DNA from: Rhodospira trueperi | Lineage (GTDB): Bacteria > Pseudomonadota > Alphaproteobacteria > Rhodospirillales > Rhodospirillaceae | Assembly: GCF_900101965.1 (NCBI RefSeq) | Contig: NZ_FNAP01000007.1 | Coordinates: 124,001-188,000, forward strand | Reading direction: 5' to 3' | Length of the DNA: 64,000 nt | Part shown: piece after piece, positions 46,984 to 56,496 of the stretch | How the letters are laid out: each line of letters begins with the position of its first letter | How positions within the stretch are numbered: position 1 is the stretch's first letter | The notes under the pieces: model-generated | Database searches by the model: none | Told to the model about the DNA's origin: nothing | The model's input: the letters and a program-made list of their open reading frames with translations, nothing else | Program-made: the position numbers and the translations under genes

Positions 46984-48407
46984 CAACTGGAGGACTCGGG
47001 CAACAGGACGGCGGTGGCACTGCCGGCCGACCCGTCGAACACGGCGCGGGCGGCTGCCATGACATCGTCCGGGGTGACCGCCGCGATGTCCTCGGGCCAA
47101 CGCTCGATCTCTTCCAGGGTGGCGCCCGTCGCCAGCGCGGCGCCGACGATGCGCGCGGTCATGAAAATGCTGTCGCGGGCGAACACCACCGACGCCCGCA
47201 GGCGCCGCTTGGCGCCCTCGACCTCCTCGTCCGTCACCCCTTCTTCGAGCAGGCGGGCGATTTCCGCCTCGACGGCCGTTTCGATCTCGGCCGGGGCACG
47301 GCCGGGGGCCGGCGTCACGGAAAACGCGAAGGTCCCGAAATCCACGGCTCGGCCGTTGTAACCGGCGCCGGCCGACACGGCCACCTTGTCCTCGACCACC
47401 ATCCGTTCGTACAGCCGGCTGACCGGCCCGCCGCCCAACACCTCCGCCAGCACTTGAAGCGCCGGATACAGCTCGCTGGCGCCGGCATTGCGGCTGGGCG
47501 CGACGATGCGGCGCCACCATGTCGGCTGGGCCACCTGGGGATGGCGCATGGTCACGGTCACATCGGCCGGCGGCGGCAGGTCGCGGAGGCGGTCGCGCGT
47601 CGGTGTTTCGGGGGCCGGCCGAACCTGCCCATAGGTCCGCTCGGCGAGGGGGCGCAGCTCATCGGCGGTGACGTCGCCGACAACCACCACAACAGCGTTG
47701 TTGGGCGCATAGAAGCGGGCGTAGAAGTCGAGCGCGTCCTGCCGCGTCAACGCCTCCAACTCGTGCGCCCAGCCGATGATCGGGTTCTTGTAGGGATGGA
47801 CGACCCACAGGGCCTGATCCAGGCGCTCGTTCATCAGCGCGGTCGGCTCGTTCTCGGTGCGGCTGAGGCGTTCCTCAATGACCACATCGCGTTCCGTGAG
47901 AACGTCTTCCTCGGCCAGCCGCAGGTTGGCCATGCGGTCGGCCTCCATCTCCATGACCAGTTCGAGCCGGTCGCGGGCGATGGTCTGGTAGTAGGCCGTG
48001 TAGTCGCTGCTGGTGAAGGCGTTGTCGCGGCCGCCGTTGCGGGCGATGATCTTGGAGAACTCGCCCGGCGGGACGGTCTCCGTGCCTTGGAACATCAGGT
48101 GTTCCAGAAGATGGGCGATGCCGGACTTTCCCGGAGGCTCGTCGGCCGCCCCCACCTTGTACCAGACCATGTGGGCGACGACGGGCACCCGGTGATTCTC
48201 CACCACCACCACCTGAAGACCGTTGTCCAGCGTGAAGCTGTCGGCGTCGAAGCTCTGCGCGCGGGTGGGCGATGGCAGCGCCAGAAGGGTCAGGGCCATC
48301 AACGCCGCGGCGGCCAGCCACAGGCGGGCGCGGTCCTCGGCCGAGTGGGACGCGGCAACCGCGTGCGGGCGGGTCCGGGTGCGCGACAAGGAATGAAGAC
48401 CTGGCAT
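46983..48407 (-). CDS. M16-family zinc peptidase (catalytic partner)
   Basis: The 474-residue precursor has a signal-anchor-like helix (LWLAAAALMALTLLALPSPTRAQ) and an intact HxxEH motif, GIAHLLEHLMFQGT. The downstream Glu of the ERDVVIEERLSR helix is present too. The C-terminal half is retained with GGGPVSRLYERM. It forms an operon with the non-catalytic subunit and should act outside the cytoplasm on unfolded peptides. Confidence 0.92.
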   Translation of the reverse strand: MPGLHSLSRTRTRPHAVAASHSAEDRARLWLAAAALMALTLLALPSPTRAQSFDADSFTLDNGLQVVVVENHRVPVVAHMVWYKVGAADEPPGKSGIAHLLEHLMFQGTETVPPGEFSKIIARNGGRDNAFTSSDYTAYYQTIARDRLELVMEMEADRMANLRLAEEDVLTERDVVIEERLSRTENEPTALMNERLDQALWVVHPYKNPIIGWAHELEALTRQDALDFYARFYAPNNAVVVVVGDVTADELRPLAERTYGQVRPAPETPTRDRLRDLPPPADVTVTMRHPQVAQPTWWRRIVAPSRNAGASELYPALQVLAEVLGGGPVSRLYERMVVEDKVAVSAGAGYNGRAVDFGTFAFSVTPAPGRAPAEIETAVEAEIARLLEEGVTDEEVEGAKRRLRASVVFARDSIFMTARIVGAALATGATLEEIERWPEDIAAVTPDDVMAAARAVFDGSAGSATAVLLPESSS

Positions 48408-48541
48408 CGAACGACCTTTTCGGCAAACCCACGGGATTGATGCTGGTTATATGGGATGGGCGGGCGACCGGCTCAACGCCCGACGGGACCTGTCCCGAAT
48501 GACCCGCGCCGGCTGGCGGGCCCGTTGGTTGGCTTTCCGCC

Positions 48542-49492
48542 TCAGTCCGACGCGCCGCGACCGGGGACATCCAGATCTCGGCGTGGAATGACATCGGGCC
48601 GAATCGGGGCGAGGCTCCCGAAGTCTTCCCGGTCGGAGACGGCCGGTTCCCGGATCCCGTCCCCGTCCGCGTCTTCCCAGATCAGGTCCTGGGTGAAATG
48701 CAGGGACTCGTTGAACACCTCGCTGATCCCCTCCGGTCCCAGATCCAGGATCACATGCCGGGTGGTGCTGCGCGAGGTCAGATCCGTGATGTGGGCCGTT
48801 TCGTGCCCGTTGCCCGTCAGGTCCGAAAGGGGATAACAGCGCGGCCCGTCGGCGGGCTGTCCCTCCGGCGCGGGCGGCAGCGGCCCTTTCAGGGGCCAGC
48901 GGAAGGCCACACGGCCATCGCGCAGAACCAGGGCAAATCCCCCGTAACTGGGGGCGGGGATGACGCAATGCGCATATCCGTCCGCCGTTTCATGGGCCTT
49001 GATGGCCTGCGGGCTCAACCCGAACGGGCCGTCGTCTGCCGACGAGGGTTGGTCCAGGAACGACGGCACGGCGTCCAGATCGTTCAGAGCCGGCCCCCGT
49101 CCGCCCATCTGCACCAGTTCGAACACCCCGCGCGGGGTGGCTTCCAGGGCCACGCTGGCGGTCGTGCTCCGGGACGTCCGCATCGTGAACACGATGTCCG
49201 GGTGCCCGTTTCCGGTCACGTCGCGCCAGCCGTCGGCGCCGACGAAATCACCATGCACGGGGAGGCGGTAGGCCACGGTTCCATCGCGGGTGACGACGAC
49301 GGCGCCCTCCCGGTCCGGGTCCGGCGCGTGCAGCGCGTAGGTGTGATCGCCCACGGTCGTGGTCCATGGACCCGACTTCGGATCGGTCGTGTCGGCGTGG
49401 GCGTGGGCGCCGAGCATCATCGCGCCAGCGAGGACGACAAGGCCGGCGACACGGGACGGGACTGTGGATGGGGTGGGGCGGTACGGTCTCAT
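48542..49492 (-). CDS. Secreted protein with Asp-Gly-rich repeat motifs, function unknown
   Basis: The 316-residue protein has a signal peptide (VAGLVVLAGAMMLGAHAHA) and repeated short motifs resembling FG-GAP/calcium-binding loops: DVTGNGHPDIVF, DLTGNGHETAHI and DADGDGIREPAV. The sequence between them is predicted mostly beta. I do not recognise a catalytic motif. ATG 49492 gives a proper signal sequence. Confidence 0.6.
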   Translation of the reverse strand: MRPYRPTPSTVPSRVAGLVVLAGAMMLGAHAHADTTDPKSGPWTTTVGDHTYALHAPDPDREGAVVVTRDGTVAYRLPVHGDFVGADGWRDVTGNGHPDIVFTMRTSRSTTASVALEATPRGVFELVQMGGRGPALNDLDAVPSFLDQPSSADDGPFGLSPQAIKAHETADGYAHCVIPAPSYGGFALVLRDGRVAFRWPLKGPLPPAPEGQPADGPRCYPLSDLTGNGHETAHITDLTSRSTTRHVILDLGPEGISEVFNESLHFTQDLIWEDADGDGIREPAVSDREDFGSLAPIRPDVIPRRDLDVPGRGASD

Positions 49493-49691
49493 GTCTCTCT
49501 CTTCGCAATGGCCTGCCATGATCGTTGCGGCCGCCGGAGTCGGCCTGCCCCTCCCTCATGCCCACCCCTTTCCGGCGGCATCATGGCGGTGTGCTGTTCA
49601 GGTTTGGACAGACAGGCCGGCGAGGCGTGTCATACGAAATCCGTTTGATCCGTTTCGGTTCGATGAGCGTTGTCCGTCTCCTCCGCCCGCC

Positions 49692-49892
49692 GGCTATCAT
49701 ATTCACACTTCTTCCCGCCGAAGCGGCGGCTCTTCGTTCGCGCGAAAATGTGACTCGTCATTGCGAACCCTCGTCGCAAGGCGAGGGTGAAGCAATCGAG
49801 GGCACAAAACGCAAGTATCCGCCCTGGATTGCTTCGTCGCTGCGCTCCTCGCAATGACGAACAAAAGTAGAGTTGTGTGAATCAGATAGCCT
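49692..49892. repeat. Dispersed intergenic repeat A, copy 2
   Basis: It matches 25461-25672 in the same orientation over its length. Here the palindromic core is better preserved (CGTCATTGCGAACCCTCGTC, then GCTGCGCTCCTCGCAATGACG). It is non-coding. It lies in the gap 49493-50082, which has no gene. Confidence 0.85.
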
Positions 49893-50013
49893 CCGCCGGG
49901 GGGACGTTGGGAGGGGGGCGAGTTGGTCTTCGGGCGGGTGGTGCTCGCCGCGTCAACCCCACGGGCTTTTTTTCAACCCCACCCCAGCCCTCCCCTATCC
50001 AGGGGAGGGAGTC
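49893..50013. repeat. Dispersed intergenic repeat B, partial inverted copy
   Basis: Read on the minus strand this gives TGGATAGGGGAGGGCTGGGG followed by TGGGGTTGAAAAAAAGCCCG and then GTGGGGTTGACGCGG, matching the first half of repeat B at 25673-25854 and 31749-31920. The second half is replaced by unrelated sequence. Confidence 0.75.
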
Positions 50014-50082
50014 CGGGCGGACGCCGACCGCCAGAAGTGCACATGATGTCGGCGGATGCGAATGGATGATCCGAATTTCGCG

Positions 50083-51060
50083 TCAGGCGCCGTTCGCAGG
50101 GACCGTCGGCTCGGTAAGCCCGCCCGCCCGGGCCTCAATGGCGTCCCACAGCGGCGCCTCCAGGCGCGGGCCGCCCAGGCGCGCAATCTCCTGCAGGCCG
50201 GTCGGCGAGGTCACGTTGATCTCGGTCAGATACTCTCCGATCACGTCGATGCCGACGAAGATCAGCCCGCGCGCCCGCAACTCCGGGCCGATGGCGGCGC
50301 AGATCTCGCGGTCGCGCGGCGTCAGGTCGGTGGCCACCGGTTTGCCGCCGACGTGCATGTTGGAGCGCGCCTCGCCCGCCGCCGGAATACGGTTAATGGC
50401 GCCCATGGCCTCGCCGTCCACCAGGATGACGCGCTTGTCGCCCTCCCGGATTTCGGGCAGATAGCGCTGCACCATCAACGGTTCGCGGGAGATGGAGCCG
50501 AACATCTCCAGGAGGGCGCCCAGGTTCTCGTCGTCGGGCTTGAGGTGGAACACACCGGCGCCGCCGTTGCCGAACAGCGGTTTGACGATGATGTCCTTGT
50601 GTTCGGCGCGGAAGGCCTTGATCTCGGCGGTGTCGGCGCTGATGAGCGTGGGCGGCATCAGCTCCGGCCAGCGGCAGACGAACAGCTTTTCGGGCGCGCC
50701 CCTCACCTCGGCCGGATCGTTGACCACCAGGGTGCGGGGGTGGATGTGCTCCAGGATGTGCGTGGCCGTGATGTAGGCCATGTCGAACGGCGGGTCCTGG
50801 CGCATCAACACGACATCCACCGTGGACAGATCGAGCATCTCCGGCGGACCGAGCGTGAAATGGCCGCCGACGTGACGGCGCACGGTCAGCGGTCGGGCGC
50901 GGGCGATCACGCGGCCGTCGCGGAAGGACAGATCACGCGGCAGGTAGTGCCACAGCCGGTGGCCGCGCGCCTGGGCCTCCAGCGCCAGCACGAAGGTGCT
51001 GTCGCCGTTGATGTCGATGGTCTCGATGGGGTCCATCTGGATGGCGACGGACAGGGACAT
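50083..51060 (-). CDS. gshB: Glutathione synthetase
   Basis: The 325-residue ATP-grasp enzyme joins gamma-glutamylcysteine and glycine. Landmarks are [19 protein letters not shown] at the start, [36 protein letters not shown] (ATP-binding loop), [17 protein letters not shown] and [22 protein letters not shown] 51060 matches the usual short N-terminus; the upstream ATG at 51081 adds seven unconserved residues. Confidence 0.95.
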   Translation of the reverse strand: MSLSVAIQMDPIETIDINGDSTFVLALEAQARGHRLWHYLPRDLSFRDGRVIARARPLTVRRHVGGHFTLGPPEMLDLSTVDVVLMRQDPPFDMAYITATHILEHIHPRTLVVNDPAEVRGAPEKLFVCRWPELMPPTLISADTAEIKAFRAEHKDIIVKPLFGNGGAGVFHLKPDDENLGALLEMFGSISREPLMVQRYLPEIREGDKRVILVDGEAMGAINRIPAAGEARSNMHVGGKPVATDLTPRDREICAAIGPELRARGLIFVGIDVIGEYLTEINVTSPTGLQEIARLGGPRLEAPLWDAIEARAGGLTEPTVPANGA

Positions 51061-51157
51061 GGGGCTGGATCTCCGCAACAAAAGGGCGCCGGATGGTATC
51101 GCCGCCGGCGCGGCCTGTCATGCGGAACCCTCGGGCTCCGCTCGTGCCTTCTGACAT

Positions 51158-51182
51158 CGGGCGGGAGTTGTACTCCCGCCCG
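51158..51182. other. Strong hairpin between gshB and the HigBA-type operon
   Basis: An 11-bp perfect stem (51158-51168 with 51172-51182) with a three-base loop TGT lies between the divergent genes. There is no T run on either side, so it may be a regulatory or boundary structure rather than a terminator. Confidence 0.5.
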
Positions 51183-51250
51183 GAACCGGTTCCAGAATAA
51201 CCTGAGGGAAAACGGGGAACCCCATTTCCATGATCGTCCTTGCGCAAAAC

Positions 51251-51265
51251 TAACCCAGAGGGTTA
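51251..51265. promoter_or_regulatory. Candidate HigA operator
   Basis: TAACCC-AGA-GGGTTA is a perfect inverted repeat ending nine bases before the toxin ATG. Its position fits autoregulation by the XRE antitoxin. The toxin gene has no clear Shine-Dalgarno sequence in the same space. Confidence 0.55.
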
Positions 51266-51274
51266 CGCTGGGGT

Positions 51275-51628
51275 ATGGAAAGCGGCCCGCTGGTGACCAT
51301 CGTCGAGACGCGCGCCTTCATCTCCCGTGCGGTGGACCTGATGGATGAGGAAGATCGCGACGCCCTAAAAGCGATGCTGGCGGCAGACCCCGAATGCGGC
51401 GCGGTGATGCGCGGAACCGGCGGGGTTCGTCAGGTGCGGGTGGCCCTGAAAGGGTGCGGCAAGAGCGGCGGGGCGCGGGTGGTCTACTCTTACCGGAACG
51501 AGGCTATGCCGCTGTTCCTGTTGACCGTCTTCGCCAAGAACGAGAAGGACAACCTGTCTCGTGCCGAGCGAAACGACTTGGCGGCGCTGGTTCAGGTGCT
51601 CGTTGACACGTATGGGAAACGACCATGA
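51275..51628 (+). CDS. RelE/HigB-family toxin
   Basis: The 117-residue protein belongs to the RelE-like group: GVRQVRVALKGCGKSGGARV followed by VYSYRNEAMPLFLLTVFAKN and EKDNLSRAERNDLAALV. It overlaps the antitoxin gene by four bases and is preceded by a palindromic operator. Confidence 0.88.
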   Translation: MESGPLVTIVETRAFISRAVDLMDEEDRDALKAMLAADPECGAVMRGTGGVRQVRVALKGCGKSGGARVVYSYRNEAMPLFLLTVFAKNEKDNLSRAERNDLAALVQVLVDTYGKRP

Positions 51629-51918
51629 CCAAGGCTTTCGAGGCGATCCGCGACGGGTTGGAAGACGCCATTGCCTACGGCCAGGGCGACGCAGCCCGCG
51701 CACGCGAGACGGTGGTTGGGGCCGAGCGGGCGGACGTGGCCGCGATTCGCGCGCGCCTGGGCATGAGCCAGCCCGCCTTTGCCGGGGCCTTGTCCGTGTC
51801 GCTGTCCACGGTTCGCAAGTGGGAACAGGGGCAGCGTGTCCCGAGCGGCGCGGCGCGGGTGCTGTTGCGCGTCATGGAGCGGGAACCGGACGCGGTGCGC
51901 CGCGCCCTGGGGCGGTAG
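51625..51918 (+). CDS. HigA-type antitoxin, XRE family
   Basis: The 97-residue protein has a C-terminal helix-turn-helix (IRARLGMSQPAFAGALSVSL followed by STVRKWEQGQRVPSGAARV). It is the second gene of the toxin operon and the probable repressor acting on the palindrome at 51251-51265. Confidence 0.9.
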   Translation: MTKAFEAIRDGLEDAIAYGQGDAARARETVVGAERADVAAIRARLGMSQPAFAGALSVSLSTVRKWEQGQRVPSGAARVLLRVMEREPDAVRRALGR

Positions 51919-52051
51919 CATCCGCAATCCGGATGTAACCGCCATTCAGCAAGCAGGGCCGGCCCGGTTGTCGGTGAACGGGCGTCTGGGGTGACGATGC
52001 TACGGTATCCTTTGCTTGGCTTTGTTTGGCTTGGCTGGAAAGGGCTGCGCC

Positions 52052-52264
52052 ATGATGGACCTGATCGTGACGGATCCCGAGATCATGAGTGGAACCCCCT
52101 GTTTCCGGGGCACGCGGGTTCCGGTTTCGGTGCTGTTCGACAATCTGGCGGACGGCATGACCATTGACGAGATCATCCAGGAGTGGCCCTCGCTCAACAA
52201 GGACGATGTCATTGCCGTCCTTGGATGGACTTCGGACGAGATTTCGCGGATCGCGGCGGCGTAG
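52052..52264 (+). CDS. DUF433 antitoxin-like protein
   Basis: The 70-residue protein shows the DUF433 pattern PEIMSGTPCFRGTRVPVSVL and DNLADGMTIDEIIQEWPSLN. DUF433 proteins are winged-helix antitoxin partners of PIN-like DUF5615 toxins. Its stop directly adjoins the GTG start of the toxin. Confidence 0.88.
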   Translation: MMDLIVTDPEIMSGTPCFRGTRVPVSVLFDNLADGMTIDEIIQEWPSLNKDDVIAVLGWTSDEISRIAAA

Positions 52265-52636
52265 GTGCGGATTCTTCTCGACGAGTGCATGCCGATCGCG
52301 GCTCGCCGGTTTTTCGGATCCGAGCATGAGGCGGTCACGGTTGAGTACATGGGCTGGAAAGGGAAAAGGAACGGTGCGTTGCTTGCCGCCGCCGAGGCCG
52401 CTGGTTTCGACGTGTTGGTGACCTCCGATGCGAACATGTACCGGGACCACGACCTGACGGGGCGCAACATTGGCGTTGCCGTGCTGCCAAGTAACAAGTT
52501 GAAAACGTTGAAAGAGCACGCCGGACGGGTGGCGGAATTGGTTCTCGCGGCGAATCGGGGGCAATACCTGATCCGCGACCTTGCGTGGCTGGCGGCTGAT
52601 GACAAACGAAAAGGTACCGACGGATCGCCGCCGTAA
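52265..52636 (+). CDS. DUF5615 PIN-like toxin
   Basis: The 123-residue protein begins MRILLDECMPIAARRFFGSE and contains AGFDVLVTSDANMYRDHDLT, the acidic motifs of the DUF5615 PIN-like nuclease family. The start is a GTG immediately after the DUF433 stop. The C-terminal 25 residues are less typical. It completes the third toxin-antitoxin pair in this window. Confidence 0.88.
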   Translation: MRILLDECMPIAARRFFGSEHEAVTVEYMGWKGKRNGALLAAAEAAGFDVLVTSDANMYRDHDLTGRNIGVAVLPSNKLKTLKEHAGRVAELVLAANRGQYLIRDLAWLAADDKRKGTDGSPP

Positions 52637-52671
52637 CCCTGGTCCAAACGAGCCGCCCCCGCCACAGGCCG

Positions 52672-53139
52672 TCACGTCACGACATTGGCGCTGGCCTTTT
52701 CCTCCCACCCCCCGCGCTCGGTCTGTTGCCAGTAGTACAGGGTGTGGCCGGCGTCGCGGGCGGTTTTCCACCGTTCCCGCGCGGCCGCGACGGCGGTCTC
52801 GTCGTGGCCGTCGAACAGATCCAGCACCCGGTCCCATTGGGCGGGATCGGCCACCGTCATGCCCTCGGTCAGCACCGCCAGCGTCGCCCCGTTGGGTCGT
52901 TCCTCCTGGTCACTCAGCCAGATCGGCTGGTGCTCCGGATAGCCGTCGTCACGGCAGCCGTGCGGCAGCCAGCTGTTGGCGTCGAAGGTCCACAGCAGGC
53001 TGTTGAGCGCCCGCACCCGGTCCATGGAGGCGGCCAGCACCACAACCCGCGCGCCCGACTGATGGGCACGGGTCAGCAGGCGCGGCAACGCCCGCTCCAG
53101 CGGCCAGCGCCACAGGTGATAGAAGTCGAGTCGGGCCAT
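52672..53139 (-). CDS. holC: DNA polymerase III chi subunit
   Basis: The 155-residue protein has the HolC pattern: FYHLWRWPLERALPRLLTRA, GARVVVLAASMDRVRALNSL, LWTFDANSWLPHG and the characteristic QPIWLSDQEERPNGATLAVL. It links the clamp loader to single-strand binding protein. ATG 53139 gives family length. Confidence 0.92.
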   Translation of the reverse strand: MARLDFYHLWRWPLERALPRLLTRAHQSGARVVVLAASMDRVRALNSLLWTFDANSWLPHGCRDDGYPEHQPIWLSDQEERPNGATLAVLTEGMTVADPAQWDRVLDLFDGHDETAVAAARERWKTARDAGHTLYYWQQTERGGWEEKASANVVT

Positions 53140-53185
53140 GGTGCGTCCGGGTCCTGCGGGGAGAAAGCGGGCTCCGCCCCCCCCT

Positions 53186-53770
53186 CTATACCCGATCCAG
53201 GTCGAGAGCCAACGGATAGAAGCGCAAACCCCGGTCGTCGCGCAGGCCGTCCCGCAACGGGCGGAAGCCGAGATGGGTGTAGAAGCCCCGCGCGTAGGGC
53301 ATCGCCCGCACCCGCACCGTCCGCAGATCGGGCGCCTCGGCGCGCAGCCGCCGCAGCGCCATGCTGAACAGAAGCCGGCCCAGGCCGCGCCCCTGCTGAT
53401 CGCCGCGGACATACAAGAGCGTCAGATAGCCGTCCCGGTGCATCTCGCAGACCCCCAGGATGGCGCCGCGCCGTTCGGCCAGCAGCATCAGGCTGCCGGC
53501 CCTCAGGCGACCGCGCAGCGCTGGCACTCTGACGAAGTCCCGGAACACCCGGTGTCCCTCGACCGTATTGTCGGTGGCATTGAAGGCGTCGTACTGGGTG
53601 ATCAGGAAATCACGGATGGGGCCGGCGTCGGCCTCCACCGCCGGGCGGGGATGCACGCCCTCGCGGGCGGCCAGCCAGAGCGTGCCTGGATCGCTGAGAC
53701 GATCAAGAACCGGTTTTCCGGTATGTTCGCGCGGGGCGGAGGACGAACGCGGTGACGCGGCCAGGCTCAT
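53186..53770 (-). CDS. GNAT-family N-acetyltransferase
   Basis: The 194-residue protein has a GNAT fold with the acetyl-CoA loop in DGYLTLLYVRGDQQGRGLGR followed by LLFSMALRRL and the closing segment ARGFYTHLGFRPL. The first 40 residues are variable and a later start is possible. Substrate unknown. It is the next gene upstream of holC on the same strand. Confidence 0.85.
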   Translation of the reverse strand: MSLAASPRSSSAPREHTGKPVLDRLSDPGTLWLAAREGVHPRPAVEADAGPIRDFLITQYDAFNATDNTVEGHRVFRDFVRVPALRGRLRAGSLMLLAERRGAILGVCEMHRDGYLTLLYVRGDQQGRGLGRLLFSMALRRLRAEAPDLRTVRVRAMPYARGFYTHLGFRPLRDGLRDDRGLRFYPLALDLDRV

Positions 53771-53973
53771 GACCCGATGATGCCCCTGTGCTGGGGTGGC
53801 GCATGCCCGGCAGCCGGCGCTTGTCCGCCGCGTGCCGCGCGGTTAGGAAGGCAGGGGTCGGCCGCAGCCCGAAACCCGATCCCGGCGTTCATCATTGCTG
53901 GAGCAGTGGTTTAAAAACATTTGAGACCATGCTGATTTGACAGCAGTACGATACGCTTGATGGAAGACCGCTC

Positions 53974-54699
53974 TTGTCCCGACCACCCGCGTTTGGCCCC
54001 GCGTTCCGCCGTTCGTCCCTGCTGTGGCGCCTCCTTGCCTGGGCGCGCGAGCGGCCGTTGGTGGCGGCCTGCCTGTGGGTGACGCTGATCAGCGCCGTCG
54101 CCATGGTGGCGATCGACCGGCCGCTGGCCCTGATGCTGAAGGCGCAGGTTCAGGGCGAGTGGAAGGGGTTCTGGTCCGTGGTCACCGACCTCGGCACCGG
54201 GCTGCACTGGTACCTGTTGGGTTTTGCCGCCTGGGGGTGGAGTCGGGCCCGCATGGTCAGTGCCCTGAGCGGGCGCGTCTGGGCGCGCTGGCGCGACATC
54301 GGCCGCGCCTGGACCGCGTTCCTCATCGCTCTGGCGGGCACCGGCCTGGTGGTGACGGTGCTGAAGCATTCAATCGGCCGGCTGCGTCCGGTGTGGCTGT
54401 TCCGCGAGGACCGCACCGGGTTTGATCCGCTGGCCTTCGACGCGGCGGCGGCCAGTTTTCCGTCCGGGCATTCCCAGACCATCTGGGTTGCCATGACGAT
54501 GCTGATGGTCATGTTCCCGCGCCACTGGCCGGCGTTCGTTACCCTCGGCGTTCTGGTGGCGTCGAGTCGCCTGTTCGTGACCGTCCACTTTCTGTCGGAC
54601 GTCCTGATGGGCAGCCTGATCGGGATCATCGGCGCGGTTCTGGTCGCCCGCTGGGCGCGGGCGCGGGGCTGGCCGGTGCGCATCGGCAAGCCGGTGTAA
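53974..54699 (+). CDS. PAP2-family membrane phosphatase
   Basis: The 241-residue protein has about five to six membrane helices and all three acid-phosphatase motifs: KHSIGRLRP, FPSGH and SRLFVTVHFLSDV. Such enzymes dephosphorylate lipid phosphates such as undecaprenyl diphosphate or phosphatidic acid. The only in-frame start near the N-terminus is TTG at 53974, since a stop lies at 53938; no clear ribosome-binding site is seen. Confidence 0.88.
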   Translation: MSRPPAFGPAFRRSSLLWRLLAWARERPLVAACLWVTLISAVAMVAIDRPLALMLKAQVQGEWKGFWSVVTDLGTGLHWYLLGFAAWGWSRARMVSALSGRVWARWRDIGRAWTAFLIALAGTGLVVTVLKHSIGRLRPVWLFREDRTGFDPLAFDAAAASFPSGHSQTIWVAMTMLMVMFPRHWPAFVTLGVLVASSRLFVTVHFLSDVLMGSLIGIIGAVLVARWARARGWPVRIGKPV

Positions 54700-54835
54700 C
54701 GCCCATCTTGGAGCCGGTCTCTCAGGGCAATGCGAGGGCTGCACGGGGAGAGCGCCGCACGGATCGGGTTTGTCTCGGCCGTTCCTCATCCGATTCGGCC
54801 GAACAGCCGTGGCGGTCGCCTGCCGGAGCTCCGTT

Positions 54836-56173
54836 CTAACCGTCTGCCTCCCGCGCGGTGATGGAGGCTTGGCGCGGTGGCGCGTAGAATCGAAATGTGC
54901 TCCGGCCGTCGGACTTGGCCGAATACATGGCCGCGTCGGCCCGCTTGAGCAGGGTTTCCACGTCCTGGGCATCGTCGGGATAAAAGGCGATGCCCAGCGA
55001 GGCGCCAACCCTGACCGTATGTCCCTTCAGGGTCATCGGCTGTGAGATCAGGTCAATGAGGGTCGTGGAAAGGCGGGGGTATTGGTCTTGGGGATCCTGC
55101 CCCTCCATCAGGATGACGAATTCGTCGCCCCCCATGCGGATGGCTGTATCGGAGGCCCGCAGTTGACCGCGGATCCGCTCGGCGACTTCCTGCAGCAGCA
55201 GGTCGCCAACATCATGGCCGTACGTGTCGTTGACCTCTTTGAAGTGATCGAGGTCAATGAAGATCAGGGCGAGGCGCTCGTCTTCCCGGCGCGCCCGGGC
55301 GATGGCGTGTTGAAGCCGGTCCATGAGGATCAGACGGTTAGGCAGGTCCGTCAGGGCATCGTGGAACGCCAGATGCCTGATCTGTTCATCCTCGATGTGG
55401 CTGGCGGTGATATCACGGCAGACGGCCACGTAGCGGACGTGCTTGCTGGCCCGATCCGAGGCGCGATTGATGGTCAGCCATTGCAGGTAGGCTTCGCCGT
55501 TCTTGCGCCGGTTCCAGATTTTTCCCTGCCACCTGCCCTGTTCGCGCAGCGCGTCCCAGATTTCGCGGTAAAAGTCGTCGTCATGCCGGTTCGAGCGAAG
55601 AATGGCTGGTGTTTTTCCGATCACCTCGTCCTGACTGAAGCCGGTGATCTGGGTGAAGGCCGGATTGACGGTGAGAATGCGGGCATTCGCGTCGGTGACC
55701 ATGATGCCTTCCGCCGAGTGCTCATAGACGGTGGTGGCCAGCCGCAGATCATCTTCGGCGCCCAGAAAGCGCCGGTAGAACCGGTGCATGGCCTCGATCG
55801 ACGTACAGACAAGCAGGGCATCGACCAGGAACACCGCGTTGGAGATCATCATCTCGTTTTCAAGTTCGAACTTCCAGCTCATGTAAGGGGGCCAGAACAG
55901 GTAGCTGGCCATGACCGTGCCGAGAACCGCGGCGAACATCCCGGTCCAGAAACCGCCCACCACGGCGGCGATCGCGACCGAAGGGAAGAAGGTGATGTAC
56001 TGAATGCCGCCGTCGAGCGGGGCGATCGCGAGGCGCACCAAAAGGGCGACCCCCATAAGCCCCGCGACAAAAACGTAATTCAAGAATACAACTTTTCCTG
56101 TCGCCGCCCGCGATTGAAGGCGACGTAAAATGGTATCCGTAAGAAACTGCGTATTGAACGTTCTGTTTGGCAT
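54836..56173 (-). CDS. Diguanylate cyclase with membrane sensor and PAS domain
   Basis: The 445-residue protein begins with four hydrophobic helices of DUF4118/KdpD type (FFPSVAIAAVVGGFWTGMFA). A PAS/PAC domain follows at about 135-260 (HSAEGIMVTDANARILTVNP). The GGDEF domain carries RMGGDEFVIL and an inhibitory-site RASD five residues earlier, so it should make cyclic di-GMP with product control. ATG 56173 is preferred; a GTG six codons upstream is possible. Confidence 0.9.
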   Translation of the reverse strand: MPNRTFNTQFLTDTILRRLQSRAATGKVVFLNYVFVAGLMGVALLVRLAIAPLDGGIQYITFFPSVAIAAVVGGFWTGMFAAVLGTVMASYLFWPPYMSWKFELENEMMISNAVFLVDALLVCTSIEAMHRFYRRFLGAEDDLRLATTVYEHSAEGIMVTDANARILTVNPAFTQITGFSQDEVIGKTPAILRSNRHDDDFYREIWDALREQGRWQGKIWNRRKNGEAYLQWLTINRASDRASKHVRYVAVCRDITASHIEDEQIRHLAFHDALTDLPNRLILMDRLQHAIARARREDERLALIFIDLDHFKEVNDTYGHDVGDLLLQEVAERIRGQLRASDTAIRMGGDEFVILMEGQDPQDQYPRLSTTLIDLISQPMTLKGHTVRVGASLGIAFYPDDAQDVETLLKRADAAMYSAKSDGRSTFRFYAPPRQASITAREADG

Positions 56174-56191
56174 CGAACCGTCGCGGGACAC

Positions 56192-56496
56192 AGTATTCGA
56201 GCGACTCGATGATCACGGCCGGCAGCCTTCCGTCGGTGACCACGCTTTCGCCCCTCCTCCGACCGAAGTCAGGCGATCCCAATTCACGGAACCGTGAACC
56301 GACACTCCCCCCCCTTAACGTTTCCCTCCGTCCATCTCTAAAGATAGGCCAAGATGCCGCGTTCGGAAACCACCACAACCGGTGTTTCTGTTCGCTGGCC
56401 ACGGCTTGATGCCGGTCGAGACGACAGCGGCGGGATCGCGCGGTGCGAGTTGGCGAGGCGATCCCGACACTACCGCGAAGCCAAGCGGTCGATCCG
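56192..56496. other. Region between the diguanylate cyclase and the thioredoxin-like gene
   Basis: No gene is supported in this 305-base stretch. It contains the palindrome TTCACGG-AA-CCGTGAA (56283-56298), about 110 bases upstream of the cyclase start, and TCTCTAAAGATAGG nearby, which is AT-rich enough for a promoter region. Confidence 0.5.
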
